Origin: Lepiota brunneoincarnata
Taxonomy: Eukaryota; Basidiomycota; Agaricomycetes; Agaricales; Agaricaceae
Direction of reading: 5' to 3'
DNA: 64,000 nt
Assembly (NCBI GenBank): GCA_023014365.1
Contig: JAEBUN010000017.1
Span: forward strand, 372,001-436,000
In this document: piece by piece, positions 21,551 through 31,390 of the stretch
How the letters are laid out: each line of letters begins with the position of its first letter
Numbering within the stretch: the stretch's first letter is position 1
The notes under the pieces: model-generated
What the model was told of the DNA's origin: nothing
Seen by the model: the letters and a program-made list of their open reading frames with translations, nothing else
The model's database searches: none
Made by a program: the position numbers and the translations under genes

Positions 21551-23096
21551 TGTTGAGATCTTCTCAAGAGGGTGGTATACGACAATGAAGTGTATTCACA
21601 AGAGAGAGACAATAACAGGGTAAGAAGTAAACGGACAAGTTACCTACTAGTACACTATGTGTGCATATCCTTTCTACAATGTGGCCATCACAAGGTGATC
21701 AGGTGACCTGCACATTGGGATTCCGTCAGTTTGCCAGAATCTTCAATTCCAACACTCTTCCACAAACTAAGGAATGTCAGCTAGAAAGCTTCATCCTCAA
21801 AGTCATCAAGGACAGCATGAGCAACAATGGGTACAGGGGCATGAGTAGGCGTAATGCAAGGGTGTGGGCAATTGGATTGGTAATGCCCCTTGTCATTGCA
21901 GTTGTAACATGTGACCTCAGAGATCAGATGATGGTTTAGAGGGGTAGTTACAACAAGTGCTTCATCAGAGGTCTTGAGTGTAGGGGTAGAGTGTAAGTGA
22001 TCAAAGTGAGGGATGTTGCTTTGGCAGGTATACTCATTTACAAGGCAGTGGAAAACTCCATGTAAGTTGAACTTGTTGGCAGGAATGTTGTTGAGTGAGA
22101 CAATGAAGGGGTCAAAGGAGCAAGGAAGTCCAGCAGTGAGGGCAAGGATGACATCATCATCAGGGATACTAACACCTGCTTCCCTGAGCAAGAAAACAAG
22201 GTGTTGAGCACAGGTGATGTAAGTGAACATTGTTTCAGCACATCTGAGTTGGAGTTTGTGGAATTGGCAGTGAAGAGAGAGTGTGGTTGAGCAATCTTGG
22301 CATGTGTAAACAGTGGCAAGCATATTCCAAACATTGACAGGGTTGGTATCAGAGCAGAGAGGGAGAAGGTGTGGTGATACTTGAAGGATAATCTTGGCAT
22401 GGGCTTTGGACTGGCCAGCATGAAAATCTCTCACCCTCTTGAGAGTTTTATTCCTCCCAGGGTGTATCTTAGTGCCATTAACAAAGCCAAAAAGGCTTTT
22501 CCAAGTGAGCAGTACAATCATATATAGCTTCCATTCATGGTAGTTTGTGTCACTGAGCTTCTCAAATGCAGTGTCAGACATGAGGTGAAGTAGAATGGCA
22601 ATAGTGGTGGATAGAGAGCAATGGTGGTAGGTTTCGATGGCAGGGTAACAGCAATTATGGGTAATGGCAGCAACAGCAGCAGGTTATAGCTATAATGTAC
22701 AACAATGGCAGTAAATGGCAGAACAATGACAGTGACGACAACAATGACAGGCATGAGAAAAATGGTGAAGACAGCAAGTAATAGCAGTTGGAGTAGTGCG
22801 GCAGCAATGACAGTGAGTGACAGCAGTTGGAGTAGTGCAGCAGCGACAACAGTGACAGCAGCAGCAAGGGAGGGACAGGGGTCATCTGTTTATGTTGAAA
22901 TCTTCTCAAGAGGGTGGTATACAACAACAAAGTGTATTCATGAGAGAGAGACAACAACAGGGTGAGGAGTAAATGGACAAGTTACCTACTAGTATGCTAC
23001 ATGTGTATATCCTTTCTACAATGTGGCTGTCACAAGGCAATCAGGTGACCTGCACATTGGCATTCCATCAGTTTGCTGGAATCCTCAATTCCAACA
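21551..23096 (-). mobile_element. Gag-only LTR retroelement nested in LTR-A1
   Basis: The 1546-base element has two direct LTRs of 204 bases (21551-21754, 22893-23096; TGTTG...CCAACA) and a perfect tcaac target duplication (21546-21550, 23097-23101). The 1.1 kb interior holds only a gag ORF. There is no protease, integrase or RT, and no room for them. It must depend on enzymes of another copia element. Confidence 0.92.
21781..22581 (-). CDS. Intact copia-type gag with CCHC zinc knuckle
   Basis: The 266-residue ORF has a UBN2-like gag: FEKLSDTNYHEWKLYM, WNMLATVYTCQD, ALTAGLPCSFDPFIVSLNN. It ends with one zinc knuckle CYNCNDKGHYQSNC and an acidic tail (VLDDFEDEAF). Gag forms the capsid and packages RNA. 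The ORF is open although the surroundings are CpG-stripped. It differs from the gag of the large copia element. Confidence 0.85.
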   Translation of the reverse strand: MSDTAFEKLSDTNYHEWKLYMIVLLTWKSLFGFVNGTKIHPGRNKTLKRVRDFHAGQSKAHAKIILQVSPHLLPLCSDTNPVNVWNMLATVYTCQDCSTTLSLHCQFHKLQLRCAETMFTYITCAQHLVFLLREAGVSIPDDDVILALTAGLPCSFDPFIVSLNNIPANKFNLHGVFHCLVNEYTCQSNIPHFDHLHSTPTLKTSDEALVVTTPLNHHLISEVTCYNCNDKGHYQSNCPHPCITPTHAPVPIVAHAVLDDFEDEAF

Positions 23097-23493
23097 TCAA
23101 CTTGGCTCTGGGCCCCTTATTCCCCTAACAAAGTCCTTGGCTAGGAGTTTTTGTGAGCATCTCTTACTCTTTCTCACTGCTTTGAAAATTTGAGATCCAT
23201 TGTTTATCAGAATTATGGGAAGTACATACTATAATTTCTGTTGTTCCTCCAGTATCTCAGAATCAAGTAGTATTTTGGCCATAACATGCTCAGGATCTGC
23301 TTTGGAAATAACAGGAATGGATATATGATCTTCTATTCAGTTCACAATGGGTTGATGAGGATTGTGTGGGTATGTTGTCTGGTTTCCTCATGTGGGTTCC
23401 CTCCAACTCCTAGGAGGTTGACAATGCACTCAATTCCATTCTCTTTTAGAATAGCTGAATTTCTAATATCTGAGCATTCTAGTATCTAGGAAG

Positions 23494-23848
23494 TGTCAGG
23501 GGATTACCCTGATAGTAGGTTTCTCTATGCTGGCAGTTCATCTAGTAGCCTTAGCCACTCCAGCTGCTCTGGGGTCCTTGAGCATCAGCTAGCTTGGGCA
23601 CCTTAAGGGTTTGGCCCTGGATACCTTGGCAACCTACCTCAACACCTCTCATCTCTGTTGTGATTGTGCATAGTATATTTCACCTATGTATACTCTGATA
23701 TTGTCATGCATGTGATATCATCTGGTTACTATAGTTTTGGTAGCCCAGTCTGTGTGCAAACCCTTTGTATATACATATAGCTGTAAGTAAGGATTGCAAT
23801 CCTTATTCAAATATCACTTGGGTTTCTGGCCTATACACTCCCCTAACA
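23494..23848 (-). mobile_element. LTR-A6: solo LTR in the GMC fragment
   Basis: It runs TGTCAGGGG...CTCCCCTAACA, 355 bases, sharing the cccagtctgtgtgcaaacc segment with other LTR-A copies. It interrupts the GMC homology at the site ggggagtcttgag. The flanks (ggaag left, tggag right) are consistent with a mutated duplication. Confidence 0.78.
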
Positions 23849-24115
23849 TGGAGTCTTGAGTGTATCTAACCATTCCAAAGTTAGCATTAAATTTTTGATG
23901 ATAAGTGACTAAGAGATATGTGCTCAACAACCTTTAAATATTACTTCATCAATATCCACAGTACCTTCTAATAATTCTTGGATCATTTTAAACAGTGAAA
24001 AAGCAGATTATGTTATGGGCTAATATTGTAATTTATTAACTTGTTTAGTAACTCCAACCATGATAGTAACCTTATAATATGGGGAATTATGGGATAAAAT
24101 GGAGTAGGAATACTA

Positions 24116-24465
24116 CAGTGAATCAAAAAATTGTCCTAATATTTTTATTATTTGTAAAGATCAGCCAATAGTGAACCAAGATGATTACATAAATGCCTGA
24201 GGAAATAGACAATTATAAAATACCATATCAGAATTCTGAATCCATTTAAATTACATGATATGTCCAAGAAATAATAGATTAATTAATTATTTAAAGTATT
24301 AACTTATTAAAACAGATTTTTTGACCCTCTGTCATTATCTGGTTTTGGACTGGCCAAATCAATACCAAATCAGGTGTGGGAATAATAAACATTATTGTGT
24401 AACTTTTTTTATATCACATGATCATATGTATTGAAATCACTTAAACTATCTTTTCTTCTTACCAC
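24116..24465 (-). mobile_element. Truncated Tc1-like end, same family as the 24745 element
   Basis: It starts at a TA with cagtgaatcaaaaaattgtcc and matches the inverted right end (25960-26338) of the Tc1 element at 24745 over about 350 bases. It stops where Tc1-3 begins. Only one terminus is present. Confidence 0.7.
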
Positions 24466-24971
24466 TACAGTAGCTACCAAAATCTTTTAATATTTTCCAG
24501 ATCTTAACTATTCCTTGAATAGCTCTAGATATACTAAGGCTAGAGATCTCATATTTTGAATATATATACCCCTATATCTTATCTACAAATTGATATAGTA
24601 ATAATTCCATAATATTCTATATTTGGAAGTCAATAAATTAACCAATATTTATAGTACATTGGAAGGGTTTTGGAACTCTTGGTATATAATCACATGATTT
24701 TGTTTACTGTGATCAATAAAATCATGTGACCATATAGATATATACAGTGGGTCAAAAAACTATCCCAATATTTTCACTATTTGGAAAGATCAGCTAATAG
24801 TGGACCAAGGTGATTATATAAATACTTGGGAAAATAGACAATGATAATATAGTATATTGAGATCCTGAATCCATTTAAATCATGTGATTTATCTGAGAAG
24901 TAATGGATCAATTAATCATTTAAAATATTAACTCATTGGGATAGTTTTTCAACCCTCTATCATTTTCCTAA

Positions 24972-25960
24972 TTAATACATTGTATAGTCTCCTTTTGCCT
25001 TGATAATTGCCTTGAGCCTTCTGGTCATGCTTTCTATAATTTTTTGATACCTTTCTGTAGCAATCCTATTCCACTTTACCACCAACCTGTTCCATAATTC
25101 ACGTACCCCTCAAGTAGTTTCTCATATCCTTTCAACCAGTCCTTCAGGTATATCCAGAGGTGTTCAACAGAATTGGGATCAGGGGATTGTGCAAGCTATA
25201 GTAGAATTTGCATATTGTTATCTTCAAACCATTCTATTACCCTTTTAGACTTGTATTTTGGGTCATTGTCCTACTGGAATACCTACTCCTCCTCCTCCAT
25301 CTTCAAAGTTTCAAAGTTGTTCACCATCCTATACTCTAAAATCTCACAGTACTGCTTTACATCTATGATCCCCTCAACCTCCACTAGCATTCCTACTCCT
25401 TTCCATCCTATAGCCTGCCATACCATAATGTTACCACCACCTCCATACTTAATAGTAGGAATAATAGTCTTGTCTGAGAGTCCTTCCCCCTTTATACATC
25501 TTTTTATATGACCCAAGCTTGTTGATTTTTGTTTCATCTGTCCATAATATCCCTTTCCAACTTCTACTGTCCAATCCTTGTGCTTGTAGGCAATTTGAAG
25601 TGAGCAATTCAGTGTTGCTTCTTACATAAGAGGAGACTATTTAGTCTTAACAACAGACCAGAAATTGTTCTTCTTGAGTGTATTTCAAATTGTTTGAAGT
25701 GTGACAGGAGTAGGAAGGATAGGCTTGATGAATTGGGTAGCTTAAACAGCATTGTCCAGCTTCCCAGGGGTGATTTAGTAAACTATTGATTATTTATTCT
25801 AAGATAGCATGGAGGGTTGTCCTTCTTTATTGTTTTCCTTATCTTGATCAACTTCTTTCATGATGTGCTCAATAGTACTCTTGCCTAGACCAGTTTGGAC
25901 TGAGTTTGTTGCAGGAAATAGTTATTCTGAAGAAGAAAAATGATTTGAGAGCACTGGATA
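24972..25960 (-). pseudogene. Tc1-1 transposase, decayed
   Basis: Read on the minus strand: a helix-turn-helix remnant, then WTDETKINKLGS, YGGGGNIMVWQAIGWKGVG, and the end LKAIIKAKGDYTMY with its stop at 24972-24974. These are usual Tc1 DDE signatures. Multiple stops and frame shifts are present. Confidence 0.75.
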
Positions 25961-26338
25961 AAAAATATGGCTTCTATGTATGATGTAATGGTAAGAAGAA
26001 AAGATGGTTGAAGTGATTTCAATATGATCATGTGATATAAAAGTGGTCACATGACATTTTTTGTTATCCCCACACTTGATTTGGTATTGATTTGGCCTGT
26101 CCAACACCAGATTTTAGGAAAATGACAGAGGGTCAAAAAGCTGTCCCAATGAGTTAATATTTTAAATGATTAATTGATCCATTACTTCTTGGACAAATCA
26201 CATGATATAAACGGATTCAGGATCCCAATATACTATATTATCATTGTCTATTTTCCCAAGTATTTATGTAATCACCTTAGTCCACTATTAGCTGATCTTT
26301 CCAAATAGTGAAAATATTGGGACAGTTTTTTTGACCTA

Positions 26339-27942
26339 CAGTGACCCACAAAACTGTTCCAATGTTTTGTACTTTTGACTTAAAGTAGTAATAGCTCAAT
26401 AAATAAAATGGCTAAATTTGTGAAAGTATTTATAAACATAGCCAAATATGTCATATCTGACCCTGCAAAGTCGCGTTATGTAACACTTCCAAATGAGGTA
26501 ATCATGAATTTTGTAAGCATTTTAAGTCATTGGAACAGTTTTGTCAATGGTGATTTTTGATACTAATCCAAGCAATCACATAACTCCATTGATTGTGAAT
26601 CAATAAGATTATGTGACCATGTGTCTTTGACATATAAATAGATGTGCTGACAGCCATGTTCCATCATTCTCAACCCCCCCACTTATCATGAAGCCATTAT
26701 CTTCTACTCTAAAGCAAACTATCCTCTCTATGCTAAATTCTCATCATTCCTATACTAAAATTCAGGCAATTACTGGTGTTGGGTGCAGTACCATGTCCAG
26801 ACTAGCCTCTAAAAATTGTTCCAGCCTTACTAAGTCACTTGGAGGACATCCTTCAAAACTCCCTACTACCAATATCTGGCATGCTATCCATATTATCTCT
26901 GCTGGCAAGGCTGAAACTGCTGTAGATATAGCCAAATCTCTTACTCCCATCATTGGGACATCAGTCTCTTCACAGACTGTGGCAAGGCATCTCAAACAGG
27001 CAGGAATGAAGGCTGTATTCAAGCAACAAAAGCCTTTACTCTCTGACAAGCATAGGAGAGCTAGACTGAATTTTGCTCTGACACACCAGCATTGGACTGT
27101 GGAGGATTGGAAGCTGGTTGGATAGTCTGATGAGACCAAAATCAATCATTTGGGGTCAGATGGGAGGAAGTGGGGATGGAAAAAGAAGGGAGAGGGGCTC
27201 AGTGAAAGATTGGTTAAGGAATCTCTAAAGTATGGAGGAGGATCAGCAATGGTTTGGGGCTGTATGCTGTGGGATGGCCTAGGCTATGCTATGAGGATTG
27301 ATGGAAGGATGGATGCAGAGTTGTCTGTGCAAATTTTGGTGGAGGATTTGAAGAAGAGTCTCTAGTGGTACAAGCTTAAACCCTGAGATATCATCTTTTA
27401 GCAAGATAATGATCCCAAACACAAGAGTATATTGGCCAAAAAATGGTTCAAAAAAATCATTTTAGGCTCCCAACCTGGCCAGCACAGTCACCTGACCTCA
27501 ATCCCATTGAACACTTATGGGATTATGTGAAGAGAAAGCTGGGAGAGTATAAATCTCCTCCCAAGGGTATAGAGGAGTTGTGGCAGAGGGTAAAGAAGGA
27601 GTGGGATGCTATTCCAGCTTCTGAGTGTTAGAAGTTAATTGAAAGTATGCCTAGAAGAGTAGCAGTTGTCCTCAAAGCCAAGGGGGACTACTCTAAGTAC
27701 TAGAATAATAGGATGGCCTGGTATAATATGTCATTGACAAAACTGTTCCAATGACTTAAAATGCTTACAAAATTCATAATTACCTAAGTTAAAAGTATTA
27801 CATAACGCGACTTTGCAGGGTCAGATACAACATATTTTGCTATGTTTGGAAATATTTCCACAAATTTAGCCATTTTATTCATTGAGCTATTACTACTTTA
27901 AGTCAAAAGTACAAACCATTGGAACAGTTTTGTGGGTCACTG
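26339..27942 (+). mobile_element. Tc1-2: innermost Tc1/mariner element
   Basis: The 1604-base element has inverted repeats of about 210 bases (cagtgacccacaaaactgtt ... aacagttttgtgggtcactg). TA duplications lie at 26337-26338 and 27943-27944. Both repeats keep a CGCG core (gtcgcgttatg) although the surrounding block has lost nearly all CpG. Confidence 0.92.
26688..27703 (+). pseudogene. Tc1-2 transposase, nearly complete
   Basis: It starts at ATG 26688. Paired helix-turn-helix domains (ILSMLNSHHSYTKIQAITG, then a GGHPSKL linker) are followed by SDETKIN, YGGGSAMVWGCMLWDG, QDNDPKH and SPDLNPIEHLW, giving the D, D and E of a DD34E catalytic site. It ends LKAKGDYSKY. Inactivating changes are few: stops at 27123, about 27364 and in the QDNDPKH region, several explained by single C-to-T or G-to-A changes, plus one frame shift near 27440. 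Confidence 0.85.
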
Positions 27943-29218
27943 TACTGTAGGTGCTGATTGGAAATATTGAGTACTCTGCTGACTTAGATCCTCATTTATT
28001 GTTTCCACCTCCATTATTATTTTATTGTTTTATTTTGTTTTTCTAGTCTTATTATTACCAGGAGTATATAATACAGTAAGTACAAACAGAGATGAACCTC
28101 CACACATTTGCAACAGGTCCTTGTTTTCCACCACTCTAGAATTTCTCAATCCAATAGTGCTTACTTCCCATGCTTAACCCAACTTCTCAATCTACCATAT
28201 TCTACCATGAGATCACTTTTTTACTACTGTTACCTGGGTAAGAGATCATCACTTAGTGGCAATACAACTTACTCTCTATGGGCATCTACATATACAGACT
28301 TATTCCTGGAGATATTCAGTTGTTGACTTGTGAATGTAAACATGAGCAAAGGCTAATGTATAGAACAAACCACACTGCACTGGAGTACAAGAGTGATTCT
28401 ACCTGGTTTATATAAGTGTCTACAGTGGCTGTGCTACTGCTGTGTTGTGGGGATTGGAGTTTGAGGATCAAACTATTGGGGATTGTTTTATTTATGGAGT
28501 ATCTGATAACAACTACTCAGATCAACTACATTCTCTCTCACTTGGACAAGGGAATCTCTGCTGCCCAAATCTCTTCTAATATAGGCTTAAGCCTTAGTAC
28601 CATATCCAGACTTTGCTCCAAACATTAATCAATACTTTCCAAGTCTGTTGGTGGCTGTCCATCCAAGCTTTTCTCCTGTTACATCTACTATACTATCAAA
28701 CTCATCACCTCCTGAAAGGCTGATAATGCTGTTCAGGTTACCAAATCATTCTAACACATAACTCAGCAATCTTTTTCTACCAATATAATTTACAGAACAC
28801 TCAAACAAGCTGGAATAAAAGCTGTAGTCAAAGTGAAATGACCTTCTTTCAGCTTGGTTCACCAGCAGAAGAGGATGGAGTGGGCAAAGATACATGTCAA
28901 CTAGACTCTGGAAGACTGGAAAAGAGTAGTTTGGTCAGGTGAGACTAAAGTCAATCATTTGGAGTTAGATGGGAGATATTGAGTTTGGAAAAGGAGATCT
29001 AAAAAGCTGAAAAGTAGACTGGTAGATAAAACTAAGAAGTTTGAAGGAGGTTCTATTATGGTCTGAGGCTGCATGTTGTAATAAGGGGGGAGATTCCTAT
29101 ATAGAATTGAGGGGAAGATGGATGCTAACCTTTACATCAGCATTATGGAAGATAAACTGCAGGAAAGTCTTAGGTGGTATGTGTAAGGAAAACTCTAAGT
29201 TGCCATTCACAATCCCAA

Positions 29219-29433
29219 GTCTGAAATTCTGATTTCCAGCCACCCAGTACCAAGAAATCTGAGCTCCAGCCTTCCTGCATTAAGAAATCCAACCACTAGC
29301 CCCCTGTGTCCAGAAATCTAACCCCCAGCCTTCCTGTGTCCAGAAATCTAACCCCCAGTCTTCCTGTGTCCAGAAATCTGTTTTTTAGTCCTCCTGCATC
29401 CAGAAATCTGTCCCCCAGCACCCCTGTGCTTGG
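29219..29433. repeat. Minisatellite, about six units of 31 bases
   Basis: The unit tccagaaatctaacccccag plus a cttcctgtg tail is repeated about six times with drift. It lies in the insertion that splits the Tc1-3 transposase. Confidence 0.78.
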
Positions 29434-29585
29434 AGTTCTCTCTCATACTCCTCTAATGCAAATGTGAACTCCCACTGGCATATGCAACCCTGTTCTGAGC
29501 CCATCCCCAGCTATACCTACTTGAGACATCCCTGATACCTCACAGTCTTCATGTAGAGTAAATTACTCAACTTAGACCTTACAGC

Positions 29586-29812
29586 CACTGTGAACCCCTA
29601 CAGGTTGTAATTTATGTCAGAAATAGTCAAGCAGTGAGAATTCCACCAGATAGTGCCATTTTTAGGAGAGTATGTAATAATAACATTTTGAGAATCACAC
29701 CAGATAATGCTGTTTTTCTGAATAAAGGTCATAATTCTTTGAAAATTTGATGTGAATTACAATACAGCTCCCACAATTTCCAACATTTTATGACCTGTAG
29801 GGGTTCACAGTG
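29586..29812. mobile_element. MITE-like element
   Basis: The 227-base unit has 20-base perfect inverted ends (CACTGTGAACCCCTACAGGT and its complement). A 3-base agc direct repeat flanks it. No ORF. The family is unknown to me. Confidence 0.65.
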
Positions 29813-30699
29813 AGCAAGTAGTATAAGTAGTGTAGACAAGCTTGGAGAAATCTTGATTCTCTAAGGTTTCTCCCTGCTCAGGTATGTACTTGGGTAGAAG
29901 TCCAGAATAATACTAAGGTTTCTCTCTGCTCAGTTGATGCAACATAACAACTAGGTTGCCCTTACAGTACAAGAAAAAGATGGGAGCCATTGTCTTCCAA
30001 CAAGGTAATAATCCAAAGCATAAGAGTAGGATAGCCACAAAGTGGTTTACATAAGAAGCTAATATGGAGGTTATGGTATGGTACCTACAGTCTTCTGACC
30101 TCAACCCTATTAAACACCTATGGACTTATATTAAAAAGGAGACTAGGAGGAGTATCATACTCCTCCTAGAGGAATATTGGAGTTGTGGGAGAGGACAGAG
30201 GTAGAGTGGAATAAGATTCTACTTTCAGTATGTCAGAATTTGATTAAAAGTATGCCTAAAATGGTTCAGGCTATTTTGGAGGCTAGAGGGGGCTATACCA
30301 AGTACTAAATACCCATAATTGTATGTTTTGTTTAATGTGTTCCAAAATCCTTCCAATGTACTGTAAATATTGTTTAATTCATTGACTTCCAAATATAGAA
30401 TATTATGTAATTATTACTTCTATCAATTTGTAGATAAGATATAGGGGTATATATACTTAAAATATGAGGCCTCTAGCCTTAGTATATCTAGAGCTATTCA
30501 AGAAATAGTTAAGACTTGGAGAATATTGGAAGGGTTTTAGCAGCTACTGTAGCTACTGATATTAGGTCTGGGAATTTCTCCTTTACCCCACCACTACTCC
30601 TTTCACTTAGATATTCTCTTCTCCTTCATGATTCCATTACTTACTGGGCCTGGTTATGAGCAGGCTCCATTGGGACTTTTAGTTTACACCCTTCAAAGA

Positions 30700-31390
30700 T
30701 TATAGACTCCCTCTTACTCTTTTTTGTTTCTCTACCTTCTTGTATTTAAGTTTGGGGCCTTTGGCCCCAAGCCATGGACTGCTATCATATCCCATGTGAT
30801 AAACCATTGATTTTTTTTCAAAATCCCTATCATCATCAAAGACCAGCTTGGTATTTACATCTCTGGTGGCTAATGGATGTTTGGTTCTGCCCATCTCTTG
30901 CCTGCATTTGGATAGATTGGCCTGAGGGTCATCATTCAAGATAAGAGTGTGAGGTAGATCAGAGAGCTTGTGATCTGTGCTTTTGAGGATTATGAATTCA
31001 TCATCATCATCAGAGGTGGATTTATGTGAGATCAGTTTGGAATAGTGTTTAGATAGGATTTTTTGATTTTTTGCATTTGAACATGTGATTGTATTTTGTG
31101 CAGACCACTCCAGGCTGTAGGAGAGTTTTCTGAGTCCTTCACTGTCCTTGCTCCCACTTGCATTATCACTCTTCTCCTCACTTTCAATAGTTCTGTTTTT
31201 TCCAGCATCCAATCTTTTCTTCTTGAGAATATTTGCACCAATAACCTCAATGGCTCTTGATGCATTTTTCCACTTCTTCACACCCTCCTTGCTCAAGACA
31301 TTATTTTGATACCCCAGGGAGATCAAGGGATTCTGTGAAGCATTCTGCAGAGAGCTCACCAATCTTGAGTATTGATTTATCTTTTTGAAG
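30700..31390 (-). CDS. Unidentified ORF in the repeat block
   Basis: An open frame of at least 220 codons lacks a clear ATG at its start. It is Lys/Ser/Asp-rich, with an acidic patch before a hydrophobic turn (TSDDDDEFIILKSTDHKLSDL). Later come RDVNTKLVFDDDRDFEKKS and MGYDSSPWLGAKGPKLKYKK. A GTGAGC donor on the same strand near 31490 suggests an upstream exon. I do not recognise it. It may belong to an unrecognised mobile element. Confidence 0.35.

Larger units (their letters stand above)
7754..23130 (-). mobile_element. LTR-A1: solo LTR, disrupted by everything nested inside
   Basis: The LTR runs TGTAAGGGG...CCCCTAACA. Its pieces are 7754-7999, 21539-21550 and 23102-23130, about 290 bases in all. 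The 5-base target duplication aagtc is perfect at 7749-7753 and 23131-23135, and the GMC gene has gagtc at this site. It is inserted in the GMC fragment and is the outermost member of the stack. It lies in reverse orientation relative to LTR-A2. Confidence 0.85.
7397..23915 (-). pseudogene. Fragmented, CpG-stripped copy of part of the GMC oxidoreductase gene
   Basis: Pieces at 7397-7528, 7733-7753, 23131-23493 and 23849-23915 align in order with 32938-33490 of the GMC gene (for example ggttgagcatgtctaaatatg against ggttgagcgtgtctaaatatg). Most differences are CG changed to TG or CA. Everything between the pieces is inserted mobile DNA. Only about 560 bases of the gene, covering the region around the SGIGNP motif and its downstream exons, are present. 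It is therefore a truncated duplicate that became the landing pad of the nested stack. Homology stops abruptly at both ends. Confidence 0.8.
24745..27947 (-). mobile_element. Tc1-1: Tc1/mariner element nested in Tc1-3
   Basis: The inverted repeats exceed 200 bases (cagtgggtcaaaaaactat... against the mirror at 26125-26338). The last three bases (ctg) of its right end were separated from the rest by Tc1-2, which entered a TA at 26337-26338. TA duplications flank it at 24743-24744 and 27948-27949. Confidence 0.87.
28490..30310 (+). pseudogene. Tc1-3 transposase relic, interrupted
   Basis: The N-terminal HTH (SHLDKGISAAQISSN and LSTISRLCSK) is followed by WSGETKVNHLELDGRY, then GSIMV. An insertion at about 29180-29985 separates the last part (FQQGNNPKHKSRIATKWF, SSDLNPIKHLW). 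Numerous stops. Confidence 0.75.
24468..30549 (+). mobile_element. Tc1-3: outermost Tc1/mariner element
   Basis: Terminal inverted repeats of about 200 bases start cagtagctaccaaaat at 24468 and mirror the end at about 30350-30549. TA duplications lie at 24466-24467 and 30550-30551. It contains Tc1-1, which contains Tc1-2. Its own transposase is a relic at 28490-30310. Confidence 0.85.

Noticed and set aside
22705..22965. 86-codon ORF in the gag-only element
   Set aside because: It is a low-complexity Ala/Ser/Thr reading of the GCA/ACA-rich leader and overlaps the LTR.
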